This document shows, piece by piece, positions 19,947 to 31,200 of a DNA stretch of 45,092 nucleotides. Under the pieces are notes generated by a model, which worked only from the letters and a program-made list of their open reading frames with translations, had not been told where the DNA came from and ran no database searches. The stretch covers positions 1 through 45,092 of the forward strand of contig JAQUBO010000010.1 in assembly GCA_028686735.1 (NCBI GenBank). The letters run 5' to 3'. The stretch is from Bacteroidales bacterium. GTDB taxonomy: Bacteria; Bacteroidota; Bacteroidia; Bacteroidales; ML635J-15. Numbering within the stretch: position 1 is the stretch's first letter; each line of letters starts with the position of its first letter. The translations under genes were made by a program, and so were the position numbers.

Positions 19947-21578
19947 ATGAACTTTATGTTAAAATCACAATATTTGATAGCTGTTGTATTAGTGTTCTTT
20001 CTTATAAATCCGGCACATTCACAATCCTGGCACACCTATTTTGGGGATACAATCTGGGATGGAATTTCGACTTTAGGGGGTGTTCATATTGATGGAGATT
20101 CCTTTATTATTGGAGGCGCATTTAGAAGAATTGGTAATGATACAATTAAGGCAATGGCAAGGTGGAATGATTACCAATGGTCAGGATTTGATCTTTCTTC
20201 AGCTACTAACGGATCTCCTACTTGTTTTGCAGACTATAAAAATAAGTTATATACAGGTACTCCATATACTTGGGAACCAAATGGCGATTTAGGAACAGCG
20301 AATTTCTCAGTTTGGGATGGAACCCAATGGTTATCCCCTAATCCACCAATAGGTGGAGGTATTATTAGCTTAAAAGTAATAAATGATAGCTTATTTGCAT
20401 TAGGGAGTTGTGAGTTCGGAGCCAAAGTATTGGTTTCTGATGGTAATTCATGGCAATATTTGGAAAATATAGAAGCAAATTATGCAGCTAGTATTATTGA
20501 ATATAATGGCGAGTTGCTTGTTGGAACAAATTACGGTTTATGGAAAAGAACGGGATATGACTCTTGGCAACAATTCTCTGGCACACCTCAAGGATGGGTA
20601 AATGCAATGTTGGTGGATAGTGTAAATAATTTCTTATACACGGGTGGATCTTTTTATTACGTCGGAGATACTATTGAATCACACTGCATTGCAAAATATG
20701 ATGGCTTTCAATGGTATCCTATGCAAAAGGGTGTTATGGGTGATGTTTGGCGAGGTGTCATGGAAATGTATCGAGGAGATTTATATTTTGGCGGATTTTT
20801 TTATGCAACGGTGCTAGATACAACCAGAATAAACTACGTTGCCAGGTGGGATGGAGAGAAAATTCATTCAGTTGGCGGTGGAACCTTCGGAGTCGTATAT
20901 GGGTTAAAGGTTTTCCAGGATACACTAATTGTAGTTGGCAATTTTACTTATGTTAATGTCTTAAATGGCGATTCTATACACAGCAAAAGTATGGTAAAAT
21001 GGTATATGCCTCCGACAAACGATTGTAAGTATTTGCAACCTGTTTTACACGCATGGCAGCAAGAAGGTGTTTCTGAGGATGAGTTTTATTTAGTTAACGG
21101 ACAGGCAACAGTTAATTTTTACAATAACAATGCTTATGCCGACAGTTGGGAATGGGACTTTGGCGATGGCATTTCAAACAGCACTGAAAAATGTCCTGTT
21201 CACACTTATAATTCCCCAGGAACATATAATGTAAATGTTACGGTTACGCAGGATCAGTGTGTTAAAACAGTTCAAAAAACAATAACTGTTTATTTAAACA
21301 CTAATACTAAACAGTTAAGTACAAATAATTATTTTGAGGTATTTCCAAACCCCACAAAAGATAAAGCCAATATAAAATGTTTTGTCCCTCAAGAAATCAA
21401 TAATGCGGAAATTATAATATTAACAACAAATGGACAAGTTTTACATAATATCAAACTTGACAAAGGATTAAATAATTTAAGCATTGACTTATCAAAATGG
21501 AAAACTGATATTGTTATTATTAATATGCTTTTTGATAATGAACGAAAACACTCTGAAAAACTAATAATTAGAAAGTAA
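19947..21578 (+). CDS. T9SS-exported beta-propeller-like protein with PKD domain
   Basis: 543 residues. Signal peptide of about 26 residues ending NPAHSQ. Residues about 30-350 show repeated WDGTQW / YDGFQWYPM / WDGEKI units alternating with ALGS, TGGSF and FGGFF strands, as in kelch- or tectonin-like propellers found in secreted Bacteroidota proteins. A PKD domain (WEWDFGDG, HTYNSPGTYNV) spans about 390-450. The end (FEVFPNPTKDKANI, KLIIRK) is a type A sorting domain. It follows the giant protein after 114 nt and its TAA shares an A with the next ATG, so the next gene is probably translationally coupled. The propeller probably binds a glycan or protein; this is inference. Confidence 0.88.
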   Translation: MNFMLKSQYLIAVVLVFFLINPAHSQSWHTYFGDTIWDGISTLGGVHIDGDSFIIGGAFRRIGNDTIKAMARWNDYQWSGFDLSSATNGSPTCFADYKNKLYTGTPYTWEPNGDLGTANFSVWDGTQWLSPNPPIGGGIISLKVINDSLFALGSCEFGAKVLVSDGNSWQYLENIEANYAASIIEYNGELLVGTNYGLWKRTGYDSWQQFSGTPQGWVNAMLVDSVNNFLYTGGSFYYVGDTIESHCIAKYDGFQWYPMQKGVMGDVWRGVMEMYRGDLYFGGFFYATVLDTTRINYVARWDGEKIHSVGGGTFGVVYGLKVFQDTLIVVGNFTYVNVLNGDSIHSKSMVKWYMPPTNDCKYLQPVLHAWQQEGVSEDEFYLVNGQATVNFYNNNAYADSWEWDFGDGISNSTEKCPVHTYNSPGTYNVNVTVTQDQCVKTVQKTITVYLNTNTKQLSTNNYFEVFPNPTKDKANIKCFVPQEINNAEIIILTTNGQVLHNIKLDKGLNNLSIDLSKWKTDIVIINMLFDNERKHSEKLIIRK

Positions 21579-23584
21579 TGAAAAAAAATAAGATAAATAT
21601 AATATTACTAATTATAGGTTTTCAATTGTTTGCTTACGTTGCAGTAGCACAATTGGATACCCCAAATTTGTTAAATACTTTTACTCCAGGTCCGTGTAAT
21701 CCGTCATTACCATTTACATCTATACCTAATGCTGAAAAATATCATGTTCAAATATCTACTTCAAACGAATTCAATGAAAACTTAATAAATGACACAACTT
21801 ACATTACTAATTATAATTTGCCATTATTGAAATTTTCTACACTATACTATGTGAGATTAAGGGCGATAAATGCCACAGACACTTCAGAATGGAGTAATAT
21901 AGTCAGTAATACCACAATTTCTCGTGGTCAAATAAATAAAGAAATGCTCGCTGATGGTAATTTTAAATACACCCAAAACATCTTGCCTTGCGCTATTGAA
22001 TGTTGGTGGGAAATAGACACTACAAATACTTTTGACTCGCCTTTACTATTTCGGGATACAACTTATGATACATATATACAATACCTTTATGCCCCATTTT
22101 ATTTTTGCTCTAATTATTATGTTAGAGTAAAATGTGTTACCGAAATTGACACAACCCCAAATTGGTCATTCCACCAATGGAATTATATTGAAATCCCCTG
22201 CTCCCCAACACTTGTATCACCAAATAATTTCAATTTTACAAATTCTAATACCAATTTAAAATTAGAAAGATACGATCAGCCCTTGCGTTATGTTTTTGAG
22301 TTAGATACAACATCAGATTTTACAAACCCAAGAGAGTTTGAAATTGCTGCCACAGATGAGTCTGATTTGGTTTCGGTTGGGGATTTTTATTTTGAGAAAC
22401 AGCATTATTGGCGTGCAAGAGCAATAAATGATATTGACACCTCGCAATGGTCAGATGTATTTGCTTTTTCGATGTGCGGTGTGCACCAAACCTTGCCATT
22501 AGATGAAGCAATAAATGTAAGCACAAATACAAGTTTTAATGTTGTATCGATAGGCAATATAATTGGTTATCATTTCGAGCTTGATACAGTTCCCGATTTT
22601 TCTTCTGAGATGTTTATGCAATATGACTCGCCAACTTCAGCGGTAAACTTACAGAATTTATTATTTGGGGCAACTTATTACTGGCGTGTAAGAGCATATC
22701 ATTCTCTTGACACTTCTAGTTATACAAGTGTAAGAAGTTTTACAACAGTTGCTACTCCGGCACTTATTAGTCCTGTAGATTTATCTGGCAATCAAAACTT
22801 AAAACTTAATTTAAGAGCAGAATTTTTATCGGGTATTACAAAATATCAATATCAGCTTTCGCAAAACCATGATTTTTTAGAGGAACAAACAACACTCTTA
22901 GAACATACAAATTATGCATATATGGTGCAGACCGATTTATTGCACTTCGGCACCGAATACTATTGGCGAGCCCGTTACATTAATGAAAGCGACACTTCAA
23001 CTTGGAGTACGGCATTTTCGTTTGTAAGCTTAGCAAAAGCTCAGCTTATTGCTCCAACTAATCAAGCTACACAAATGCCAATAAATAACTGTATGTTACA
23101 ATGGCAAAACATACAGTATATTGACAGCTATACTTTATGGCTTAGCACAAGTCCTGATTTTAGCGAATACGAAGAATACTCTCAGCCTTTTTATGGCAAT
23201 ATCATTTATTTGAATGAATTGCTTCCATCAACAACCTATTACTGGAAAGTAAAAGCGATAAGTGCAATAGACGAATCTGAGTGGTCAGAGGTTTGGTCAT
23301 TTACAACAGAAAATACGTCAAAATCAGATTTGTTGAATCAAGACTACAATTTTCAAATTTTCCCAAACCCCAGCACTAATAATTATACTGTCAAAACTGC
23401 ATTACCTAATTATAAAAATGCAGAAATAAAAATTGCTGGCTTAAATGGGCATTTAAAAGATATAATCCCAGTAACAAGTGAAACAACATATATTTCAACA
23501 AAAGGCTGGAAACCAGGAGTGTATGTTTGTAATTTGTTTGTGGAAAGGAAGTTGGTGGAGGTGGAGAAGTTGGTGTTTGAGTAG
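21578..23584 (+). CDS. T9SS-exported protein with six fibronectin-like repeats
   Basis: 668 residues with a signal peptide (to about residue 25, VAVAQ). It is built from six modules, each ending in a strand of the form YYWRVRA followed by DTS.WS: YYVRLRAINATDTSEWS, YYVRVKCV, YWRARAINDIDTSQWS, YYWRVRAYHSLDTSSYT, YYWRARYINESDTSTWS, YYWKVKAISAIDESEWS. This is a fibronectin type III-like fold. The last 80 residues (FQIFPNPSTNNYTV, GVYVCNLF, KLVFE) form a type A sorting domain. The start codon overlaps the previous stop (TAATG). It is probably a surface adhesin or spacer protein. The last codons are strikingly G-rich compared with the rest of the gene. Confidence 0.88.
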   Translation: MKKNKINIILLIIGFQLFAYVAVAQLDTPNLLNTFTPGPCNPSLPFTSIPNAEKYHVQISTSNEFNENLINDTTYITNYNLPLLKFSTLYYVRLRAINATDTSEWSNIVSNTTISRGQINKEMLADGNFKYTQNILPCAIECWWEIDTTNTFDSPLLFRDTTYDTYIQYLYAPFYFCSNYYVRVKCVTEIDTTPNWSFHQWNYIEIPCSPTLVSPNNFNFTNSNTNLKLERYDQPLRYVFELDTTSDFTNPREFEIAATDESDLVSVGDFYFEKQHYWRARAINDIDTSQWSDVFAFSMCGVHQTLPLDEAINVSTNTSFNVVSIGNIIGYHFELDTVPDFSSEMFMQYDSPTSAVNLQNLLFGATYYWRVRAYHSLDTSSYTSVRSFTTVATPALISPVDLSGNQNLKLNLRAEFLSGITKYQYQLSQNHDFLEEQTTLLEHTNYAYMVQTDLLHFGTEYYWRARYINESDTSTWSTAFSFVSLAKAQLIAPTNQATQMPINNCMLQWQNIQYIDSYTLWLSTSPDFSEYEEYSQPFYGNIIYLNELLPSTTYYWKVKAISAIDESEWSEVWSFTTENTSKSDLLNQDYNFQIFPNPSTNNYTVKTALPNYKNAEIKIAGLNGHLKDIIPVTSETTYISTKGWKPGVYVCNLFVERKLVEVEKLVFE

Positions 23585-23607
23585 GAATTGTTGTCGGTGG
23601 TTTCGGC

Positions 23608-25620
23608 TTATTTCCTATCTTTAAACAATTTTTCAAGAGCATACATTTCGTCTCTATATCTCGCTGCTTCAACAAAATCGAGTTTTGATGCTGCCGCTTC
23701 CATTTGTTTTTTTGTATTTTTAATTACTTTTAGCAAAGCCTTAGCGTCCATATATTTAATAACAGGATCAGCAGCAATTCTCATTTCTGTATCAATTGAA
23801 TAATCTTGAGGTTCTGCCTTCTTTTTTTGTCCTATTCCCTCACGTTGAGCCTTAATAATTTGCGTTGGCGTAATATTATTCTCTGTATTATATTTTATTT
23901 GTTTAAGTCTTCTTCTGTCTGTTTCATCAATTGTTTTTTGCATTGATTTGGTAATTTTATCAGCATACATTATAACCTTTCCGGTTAAATGTCTTGCAGC
24001 ACGTCCTGCCGTTTGTGTTAGAGATCTCTCTGAACGCAAAAAGCCTTCTTTATCGGCATCAATTATTGCGACCAATGAAACTTCGGGTAAATCGAGTCCT
24101 TCACGCAAAAGATTTACGCCAATCAAAACATCAAATACGCCAGCTCTTAAATCAGACAAAATCTGAACACGATCAAGCGTTTCAACCTCCGAGTGAATAT
24201 ACCGACAACGTACTTTATACTTTGTAAGGTATTTTGTAAGTTCCTCAGCCATTCGTTTTGTAAGAGTGGTAACAAGAACTCTTTCATTTTTTTCTGCTCT
24301 GATATTAATCTCGTGCATTAAATCGTCTATCTGATTTTCAGAAGGTCTAACTTCAATTATTGGATCTAAAAGTCCAGTAGGACGAATCACCTGTTCAACA
24401 ACAATACCTTCCGATTTGTCTAGTTCATAATCGGCAGGTGTTGCACTTACGTAAATTGTTTGATTCATTAAATTCTCAAACTCAGTAAACTTTAAGGGTC
24501 TGTTATCAATTGCCGCAGGTAATCGAAAACCATAATTCACAAGATTCTCTTTTCTTGATCTATCTCCACCATACATTGCACCAATTTGAGGAATTGTAAC
24601 ATGACTTTCGTCTATTATGCTTATAAAATCATCCGGAAAATAATCAATCAAACAAAATGGACGGGAGCCAGGTTTTCTACCGTCAAAATATCTCGAATAA
24701 TTTTCTATTCCACTGCAATGACCAAGTTCTCTAATCATTTCAAGATCAAATACCACACGTTCTTTTAGCCTTTTTGCTTCGAGCGGTTTTCCGATACTCT
24801 TAAAATACTCAACCTGATCCATCATATCGTCTTGTATCTCTACTATTGCTTCTTTTATTCTTTCTTTTGTAGTAACAAAGATGTTTGCTGGATAAATTTT
24901 AGCAGTCTCAATAGTTTCGATTTTGTCTCCTGAAAATGGTTCGAAAGAATATATCTCTTCAATTTCATCATCCCAAAAAATTATTCTCATCGCAATATCA
25001 TGGTAAGCAAGAAAAACATCAACTGTATCACCTTTTACTCTAAAACTTCCTCGTTTAAAATCAATATCTGACCTAAAATACAGAGAGTCAACCAAATGGC
25101 GTAATAAAATATCTCGACCATAATTTTGCCCAACACTAAGTTCAAGCGTATTCGAATGAAAATCATCAGGATTTCCAATACCATAAATACATGAAACAGA
25201 GCTAATTACAATCACATCACGTCTTCCCGAAAGCAAAGCACTTGTAGTGCTTAATCTAAGTTTCTCAATCTCATCATTTATCGACAAATCCTTCTCAATA
25301 TACGTATCTGTAACAGGTAAATATGCTTCGGGTTGATAATAATCATAATATGAAACGAAATACTCTACAGCATTATCTGGAAAATACTCTTTAAACTCTG
25401 AGTATAACTGTGCTGCAAGTGTTTTATTATGACTTAATACTAAAACAGGACGATTAAGATTCTGAATTACATTTGCAATAGTAAATGTTTTACCACTACC
25501 AGTAACACCAAGTAAAGTTTGATGTTCCTGACCTTCACGCATACCTTTAGTCAATTCTCTAATTGCTTGAGGTTGATCGCCAGTTGGTTTATATTCAGAT
25601 ATTAATTTATAGTCCATCAC
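23608..25620 (-). CDS. uvrB: Excinuclease ABC subunit B
   Basis: 670 residues, standard length. Walker A GVTGSGKT (38-45), the DNA-clamping beta-hairpin YYDYYQPEAYLP (about 91-102), RPTGLLDP, the DESHVT motif, the helicase C-terminal block with GVNLLREGLDLPEVSL and QTAGRAARH, and the C-terminal UVR motif (about 635-662) that contacts UvrC. It verifies damage in nucleotide excision repair. It converges on the secreted-protein run with only 23 nt between stops. MMDYK at the start leaves two adjacent Met codons as possible starts. Confidence 0.98.
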   Translation of the reverse strand: MMDYKLISEYKPTGDQPQAIRELTKGMREGQEHQTLLGVTGSGKTFTIANVIQNLNRPVLVLSHNKTLAAQLYSEFKEYFPDNAVEYFVSYYDYYQPEAYLPVTDTYIEKDLSINDEIEKLRLSTTSALLSGRRDVIVISSVSCIYGIGNPDDFHSNTLELSVGQNYGRDILLRHLVDSLYFRSDIDFKRGSFRVKGDTVDVFLAYHDIAMRIIFWDDEIEEIYSFEPFSGDKIETIETAKIYPANIFVTTKERIKEAIVEIQDDMMDQVEYFKSIGKPLEAKRLKERVVFDLEMIRELGHCSGIENYSRYFDGRKPGSRPFCLIDYFPDDFISIIDESHVTIPQIGAMYGGDRSRKENLVNYGFRLPAAIDNRPLKFTEFENLMNQTIYVSATPADYELDKSEGIVVEQVIRPTGLLDPIIEVRPSENQIDDLMHEINIRAEKNERVLVTTLTKRMAEELTKYLTKYKVRCRYIHSEVETLDRVQILSDLRAGVFDVLIGVNLLREGLDLPEVSLVAIIDADKEGFLRSERSLTQTAGRAARHLTGKVIMYADKITKSMQKTIDETDRRRLKQIKYNTENNITPTQIIKAQREGIGQKKKAEPQDYSIDTEMRIAADPVIKYMDAKALLKVIKNTKKQMEAAASKLDFVEAARYRDEMYALEKLFKDRK

Positions 25621-25643
25621 GCATTATACGTATTATTTTTTTA

Positions 25644-25651
25644 CAAATTTA
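25644..25651 (-). promoter_or_regulatory. -7 element for uvrB
   Basis: Minus-strand TAAATTTG matches TAnnTTTG 24-31 nt before the uvrB start. No -33 TTG at the usual distance. Confidence 0.45.
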
Positions 25652-25678
25652 TGATAATTGATTAAAAAAAACCGTAAA

Positions 25679-25709
25679 TTGCGAAATGTTATTAAAAAAG
25701 ATAATTTTG
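25679..25709 (+). promoter_or_regulatory. Promoter of the C1A peptidase pair
   Basis: TTG (25679-25681), 20 nt, TAATTTTG (25702-25709), followed by a leader of about 58 nt to the ATG at 25774. Good consensus match. Confidence 0.6.
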
Positions 25710-25773
25710 CTCATCAAACAAAAAGAAATGATTTAAGCAACCACTGTAATAATTACAATTAAAATTTGCCAAA

Positions 25774-28221
25774 ATGAAATTACTATGTACAAGTATCTTT
25801 TTATTCTTTTTTAGTTTATTTGCTACCAGCCAAGTAAATTATGTAATTGAGCAAGATTATATTCGTCTATCAGATGAAGCTACTTCTTTTTACGAAAAGA
25901 ACCTACCTTCAAGCTTTGATTTATCTGGATCTTCATTTTTTCCGCCATTATATCAACAAACACATTGGGCTTGTAACCAAGTCGCTGCGTCATACTATAT
26001 GATGACTTATGAAACCAACAAAATAAAAAACATTAGTTCAGCGACTACTGACAATCAATTTTCTATTTATTTTCCATGGAATTTTGGTAATGGAGGCAAT
26101 GGTTGGTATGGTGATCATTATATCATAAGCATGGAAATGATAAAGAAATTAGGAGTCCCAAAATTTGCAGATAATCAGGCAGACATTATTCGCAATAGTG
26201 CAATGTGGCTAACAGGATATGATGAATATTACAAAGCAATGCACAATAGAATAAAAAACTATTATAAAATAGACACTAAAACTAAATCTGGTCTTATAAG
26301 TTTAAAGTCGTGGGTATTCGACAATTTTGGCTCAGAATATTATGGTGGTACCGCTACATTTCTCGCCAATATAGCAGCCGGAGGATCAACTCATTTTGCA
26401 TCAGGCACAGCTAATGAAGGAGCCTATGTTATAACTAAATGTGGTGATGAGGCTCTCCATGCCCGCACAATTGTTGGATACGATGACAATGCTTGCTTTG
26501 ATTATAATGGAGATGGGCTATACACAAATGACATTGATCTTAACAACGATGGAATTATTGATGTTAGAGATTATGAAAAAGGAGCTTTTAAACTCGCCGA
26601 AAGCAATGGACCCGACTGGCAAGGCGATGGGTTTTGCTGGATAATGTATAAATGTATGGCAGACGCTTACCCAAACGGAGGAATATTAAACAATTATGTC
26701 CATATTATACAGCCTACAATTGATTATACGCCACTACTAACAGCAAGACTAAAAATAAAACATACTTCCAGAGAAAGAATAAAATTAAAAATAGGTGTTA
26801 GTAGCGATATTAATGCAGAAACATGGGAATATATCACAGATTTTCCAATTCTTAATTATCAAGGAGGCGATAAATATATGCAAGGCGGAACCACTGAAGC
26901 TGATAAAACTATCGAAATAGGACTTGATATTACTCCTTTATTAACACATTTTAATACCGAGAAACAAGCGAAAATATTTATAGTTATCAATGAATCTGAC
27001 GAGAGTAACCTCCATGATGGAGAAATAGTCGAATTTGAAATATTGGATTATTCAGGAACCGAAGTAACAGGATATTTACACAATACAGCAAGCGAAATTA
27101 TAAATCACGCACAAACAGTTACTAGTATAATAGTTAATACCTCAGAATTAAATACCCCCAAAATATTAACTCAGTATTTACCTCAATTAAGTACAAACTC
27201 ACCAATTTGGTACGAAATTGAACATCAAGGTGGCACTCCTCCTTACAAATGGGAGTTGCTACCATATTTAGAACAAACAAATTCGATGAGACAATTCGAC
27301 AAATTTGAAGGAACGAAATTAACTCCAAACGAAGATTTTGACGATGCTATAATCTTAGATTTACCATTCGATTTCCCTTTTGAAAATAGTATCACAAACA
27401 GAATTAAAATTCACACTGATGGCTATATTCTACCTATTGCATCAACAAATATTTGGACACAATTTACTTTTAATTTACAACCACTATTTATCAATGAAAA
27501 GATAATTGCTCCACTAGCAAGATATACATTGACAAATAATTTTGAAAGCAATGATGGTATTTGGTATGAGTTTACTCAAGATACTGTGAAAATAAGATGG
27601 CAATGCTCAGATAAATGGGCAGAGCCATGGACAAAAGTTGAGTTTGGCTGTAATCTTATCGCTGACGGAACTATCGAATTCACATACGGTTACAAAGCAT
27701 TAGACACAAGATTTTCGAATATTGCTGGACTTAGCTTTGGACACCAATCTGATAATATCATTGCATGGTTAGATGATATCCCACCAGAAAACTCTCTAAT
27801 TACAATCAAGCCATACTCAATCCCCGAGGGTTTAAGTATTACTCAAAATGGAACTTTATATGGCTCTGTTAATAACTTAACTCAATACCCATTTAGAGTA
27901 AGACTTACTGACAATAATGAGATATCTCATACATTAAAATATAATCTTACCACAGATATAAAAAACATTCAACTTGAAAACAATAATGTAAAAATTTACC
28001 CAAATCCTGTAGATAATATTTTATTTGTCGAAGTAAATGAAAGTGATTTTAAGCAAACTTATGTAAACGTATATAACTCTCATGGACACCTGATTATTAG
28101 CAAAACAATAAACAATTTAGATATCAACACTATAGATGCCTGCAACTTCACTCCAGGTATTTATTTTGTCGAGATCAATGTTGACGGGAAACGCACTATT
28201 AGCAAATTCGTTAAAAAATAA
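25774..28221 (+). CDS. Secreted papain-like (C1A) peptidase homologue with calcium-loop insertion, T9SS-exported
   Basis: 815 residues. Signal peptide 1-19. The catalytic domain (about 35-310) has the papain layout: FDLSG start, Gln five residues before Cys67 (QTHWACNQVAA), and His229 in HARTIVGYDD. Between His229 and the third catalytic site is an insertion, DYNGDG...DLNNDGIIDVRD, that looks like paired dockerin/EF-hand calcium loops. The expected Asn-Ser-Trp-Gly motif reads Glu276-Ser-Asn-Gly, so the third catalytic residue is altered; the following DWQGDGFCWIMY still fits the family. Next come a jelly-roll-like domain (about 320-440), a cadherin/Ig-like GGTPPYKWEL domain, and a type A sorting domain (VKIYPNPVDNILF to the end). 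Nine nt separate it from a paralogue. Likely a surface or secreted protease, possibly impaired. Confidence 0.82.
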   Translation: MKLLCTSIFLFFFSLFATSQVNYVIEQDYIRLSDEATSFYEKNLPSSFDLSGSSFFPPLYQQTHWACNQVAASYYMMTYETNKIKNISSATTDNQFSIYFPWNFGNGGNGWYGDHYIISMEMIKKLGVPKFADNQADIIRNSAMWLTGYDEYYKAMHNRIKNYYKIDTKTKSGLISLKSWVFDNFGSEYYGGTATFLANIAAGGSTHFASGTANEGAYVITKCGDEALHARTIVGYDDNACFDYNGDGLYTNDIDLNNDGIIDVRDYEKGAFKLAESNGPDWQGDGFCWIMYKCMADAYPNGGILNNYVHIIQPTIDYTPLLTARLKIKHTSRERIKLKIGVSSDINAETWEYITDFPILNYQGGDKYMQGGTTEADKTIEIGLDITPLLTHFNTEKQAKIFIVINESDESNLHDGEIVEFEILDYSGTEVTGYLHNTASEIINHAQTVTSIIVNTSELNTPKILTQYLPQLSTNSPIWYEIEHQGGTPPYKWELLPYLEQTNSMRQFDKFEGTKLTPNEDFDDAIILDLPFDFPFENSITNRIKIHTDGYILPIASTNIWTQFTFNLQPLFINEKIIAPLARYTLTNNFESNDGIWYEFTQDTVKIRWQCSDKWAEPWTKVEFGCNLIADGTIEFTYGYKALDTRFSNIAGLSFGHQSDNIIAWLDDIPPENSLITIKPYSIPEGLSITQNGTLYGSVNNLTQYPFRVRLTDNNEISHTLKYNLTTDIKNIQLENNNVKIYPNPVDNILFVEVNESDFKQTYVNVYNSHGHLIISKTINNLDINTIDACNFTPGIYFVEINVDGKRTISKFVKK
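26500..26562 (+). repeat. 63-nt calcium-loop coding repeat, copy 1
   Basis: Encodes DYNGDGLYTNDIDLNNDGIID in the first peptidase. By hand alignment 60 of 63 nt are identical to 28999-29061 in the paralogue, far above the similarity of the surrounding domain. Confidence 0.85.
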
Positions 28222-28230
28222 TTTAATCCT

Positions 28231-31200
28231 ATGAAAAAACTCGTTATCATATTTTTTCTACTCCCAATATATAGCCTAGTATATTCTCAAAAAGATATAA
28301 ATTCAGATGAACTAATGCGAACAAAACTAAGCACTAAACAAAAAATTGAACTCGCAAGTTTACCTGAATTAAAGTTACCTATACATTATAAAAACAAGTC
28401 TGTCCCCTACGAGGTAGATAATACTATACAATCTTGCTATCCTGGCTTGTTTTTGCAAGGAGGTTTAAGCTGCGGACAAGCAGCATGTGTTGGCATCGGT
28501 TTTACTTATGAAATAAACAGAGTCAGAGGACTTGACGGAAGTCTCGTTGAGAATCAGTATCCTACACATTTTACCTGGAATTGGGAAAATGGAGGTAACG
28601 GGTGGCATGGAGCAAGCTACTATCATAGTATGTTAGTTTTAAAGGATGTAGGAAATCCCAATATGGAAATTTATGGCGGCACCCATGATTTTGGTGGAGG
28701 GACACGATTTATGTCGGGATACGATGCGTATTATGAAGCAATGCACAACCGAATTAACAAAGCCTATGCTATTAATTGTTCAGATGAAGAAGGAATACTT
28801 ACTTTAAAACATTGGATAAATGATCACCTTGATGGTTCTGATGTCGGCGGAGTAGCATTTTTTTATTCACAACATCAAAACCCTGGAACCACACTACCCA
28901 TAGAAACAGAACACGAAGGAGAAAAAGTTGTTGTATCTTGGGGAGCCTCTGCAAATCATGCAATGTCCATAACAGGCTATAACGACTCTATTAAATGGGA
29001 TTACAATGGAGATGGGCAATACACAAATGATATTGATCTTAACAACGATGGAATTATTGATGCAAGAGACTGGGAAATTGGAGCTTTTAAAATGAATAAT
29101 ACTTATGGTGGTTCGTATAATGGTTGGATGATGTATCGTACTTTAGCTCTAGCATCAAATGAAGGAGGCATTTGGAATAACGCTGTAAATGTTCTTTACC
29201 CGATTAAAGAATACTCACCAATGCTAACTTATAAAGTAAATTTGTATTACACAAATAGAGGTCGAATTAAAATAATGGCAGGTTTTAGCACAAACATGTC
29301 GGCAAGCAAACCTGACTACTATATGAGTTTTCCAATTATTGATTATCAAGGAGCCGAAATCTATATGCAAGGAGGCACCGAAGAAGAAGATAAATACATA
29401 GAATTTGGTCTTGATGTTACTCCATTTTTAAATATTATCGAATCAGGAACTCCTTGTAAATTCTTTTTTCAGGTTTTAGAAAATGATGATGATGGATGGG
29501 GGAGTGGAGAAATAGTGGATTTTTCAGTAATTGATTATACATCAGTTAGTCCAGTTGAGTATTTATCAACACAAACAAACCAAGCAATAATTCAAAATGG
29601 CGTAACAAGTGTTAGTGTACAACATACACCAATATTTGCTAAACCCGAAATTACAACTAGCACTCTTCCAAATGCAGATGTTTACCATCAATACTCCCAT
29701 CAAATGCAATCTCAAGCAGGCACGCCCCCATATCGTTGGGAGTTCGATGTCGATTATCAAATGAATGAAACTACAAATCCACTAACAGACGTAACACAAA
29801 CTTTAAATGGAACATATATAAATTTACCTTTCGATTTTAAATTTTATGACGAAACTTATTCTGGGTTTTATCTTAGCAACAAAGGATATATTGATTTCTC
29901 TGGTGAAACATACACTTTACCATATAATAATAATAATGAACTAAGTGTAAATTCTGTAAGTTTCATGAACAGAAAATGCATTGCTGGTTTCTTTTCAAAT
30001 ACAAGTTGCAGTACATATTATGAATCAAATGCCAACTACTATATTGTAAGGTGGGTAGGAACAGATATTGACGTTTCACTAAAAATCGAAAGTAACGGCA
30101 AAATTACAATATTTTATAATAACTGCTCTCCAAGTCCTGATTTAGTATGGGTTTCAGGTTTATCATTAGGGAATATAGCAAATTGTAGCCTAACACCCAA
30201 AAGTGGTGGCGTCGAAAACATTACCTCAATAGGATACGAGTTTGTGCCAATGAGTGTACCAGAAGTCTTTTCACTTTCTGAAGATGGATTATTGACAGGA
30301 ATACCAACAGAAGAGATTTTAGCATTCCCTCTAAACTTTAAAGTAACTGATGCCAAAGGAATGATAGATAGAAAAACCATACCAATATCTACCGAAGGAT
30401 TGATAATAAATTACAATATTACTACTGCCAACAATAATATTATTGAATGGGGCGAGAATGTCGATATGAATTTAATTTTGCGTAATGCCAACGAAACAGC
30501 AATTACAAATCTAAACATTTCTGTAACTTGTGAGAACCCTGATATCACAATCATTGACAATACTGAGTTCATAGGAACACTAAACCCTCTACAGGAGATA
30601 TCAATTAATGCAGCGTTTAATTTTGATTTGAATTTCAACTTTTACAACGAGCAGGAAATAACTTTGCATCTAACAGCAATTAGCAACCAAAACACATGGG
30701 AAATAGACATTATCTATCCGGTTTACACGGCTGACATTCAACTAATTGAGTATTTTGTTAACGATTTAGATAATAATAGATTAGACATTGGTGAAACTAG
30801 CGACATACTATACACTTTCGCCAATGAAGGTGGAGCAAGTATTGATGACATGGAAATCACAGTAACCTCATCTGATCCTTTTTTAACAATAAACCAAAAC
30901 ACAGCAGATATAGGATTGATGGAAAATGGCTTATCGTACAATGCGAATTTTAATTTTACAGCCGATGCCGAATGCTTACCTGGACATGTAGCAATTTTAA
31001 ATTTCCATATTACAGGAGCAAACGGATACGAAAAAGATATTATAGGATATGTAAGTATTGGACAAATTTTGGAGGATTGGGAAACAGGAAGTTTTGACTC
31101 ATATAATTGGAATAATGGTGGAGATTTACCATGGTTTATATCAGATATTGAGCCTTACGAAGGGACTTATTGTCTTAAATCCGGGAATATAACTAACAAT

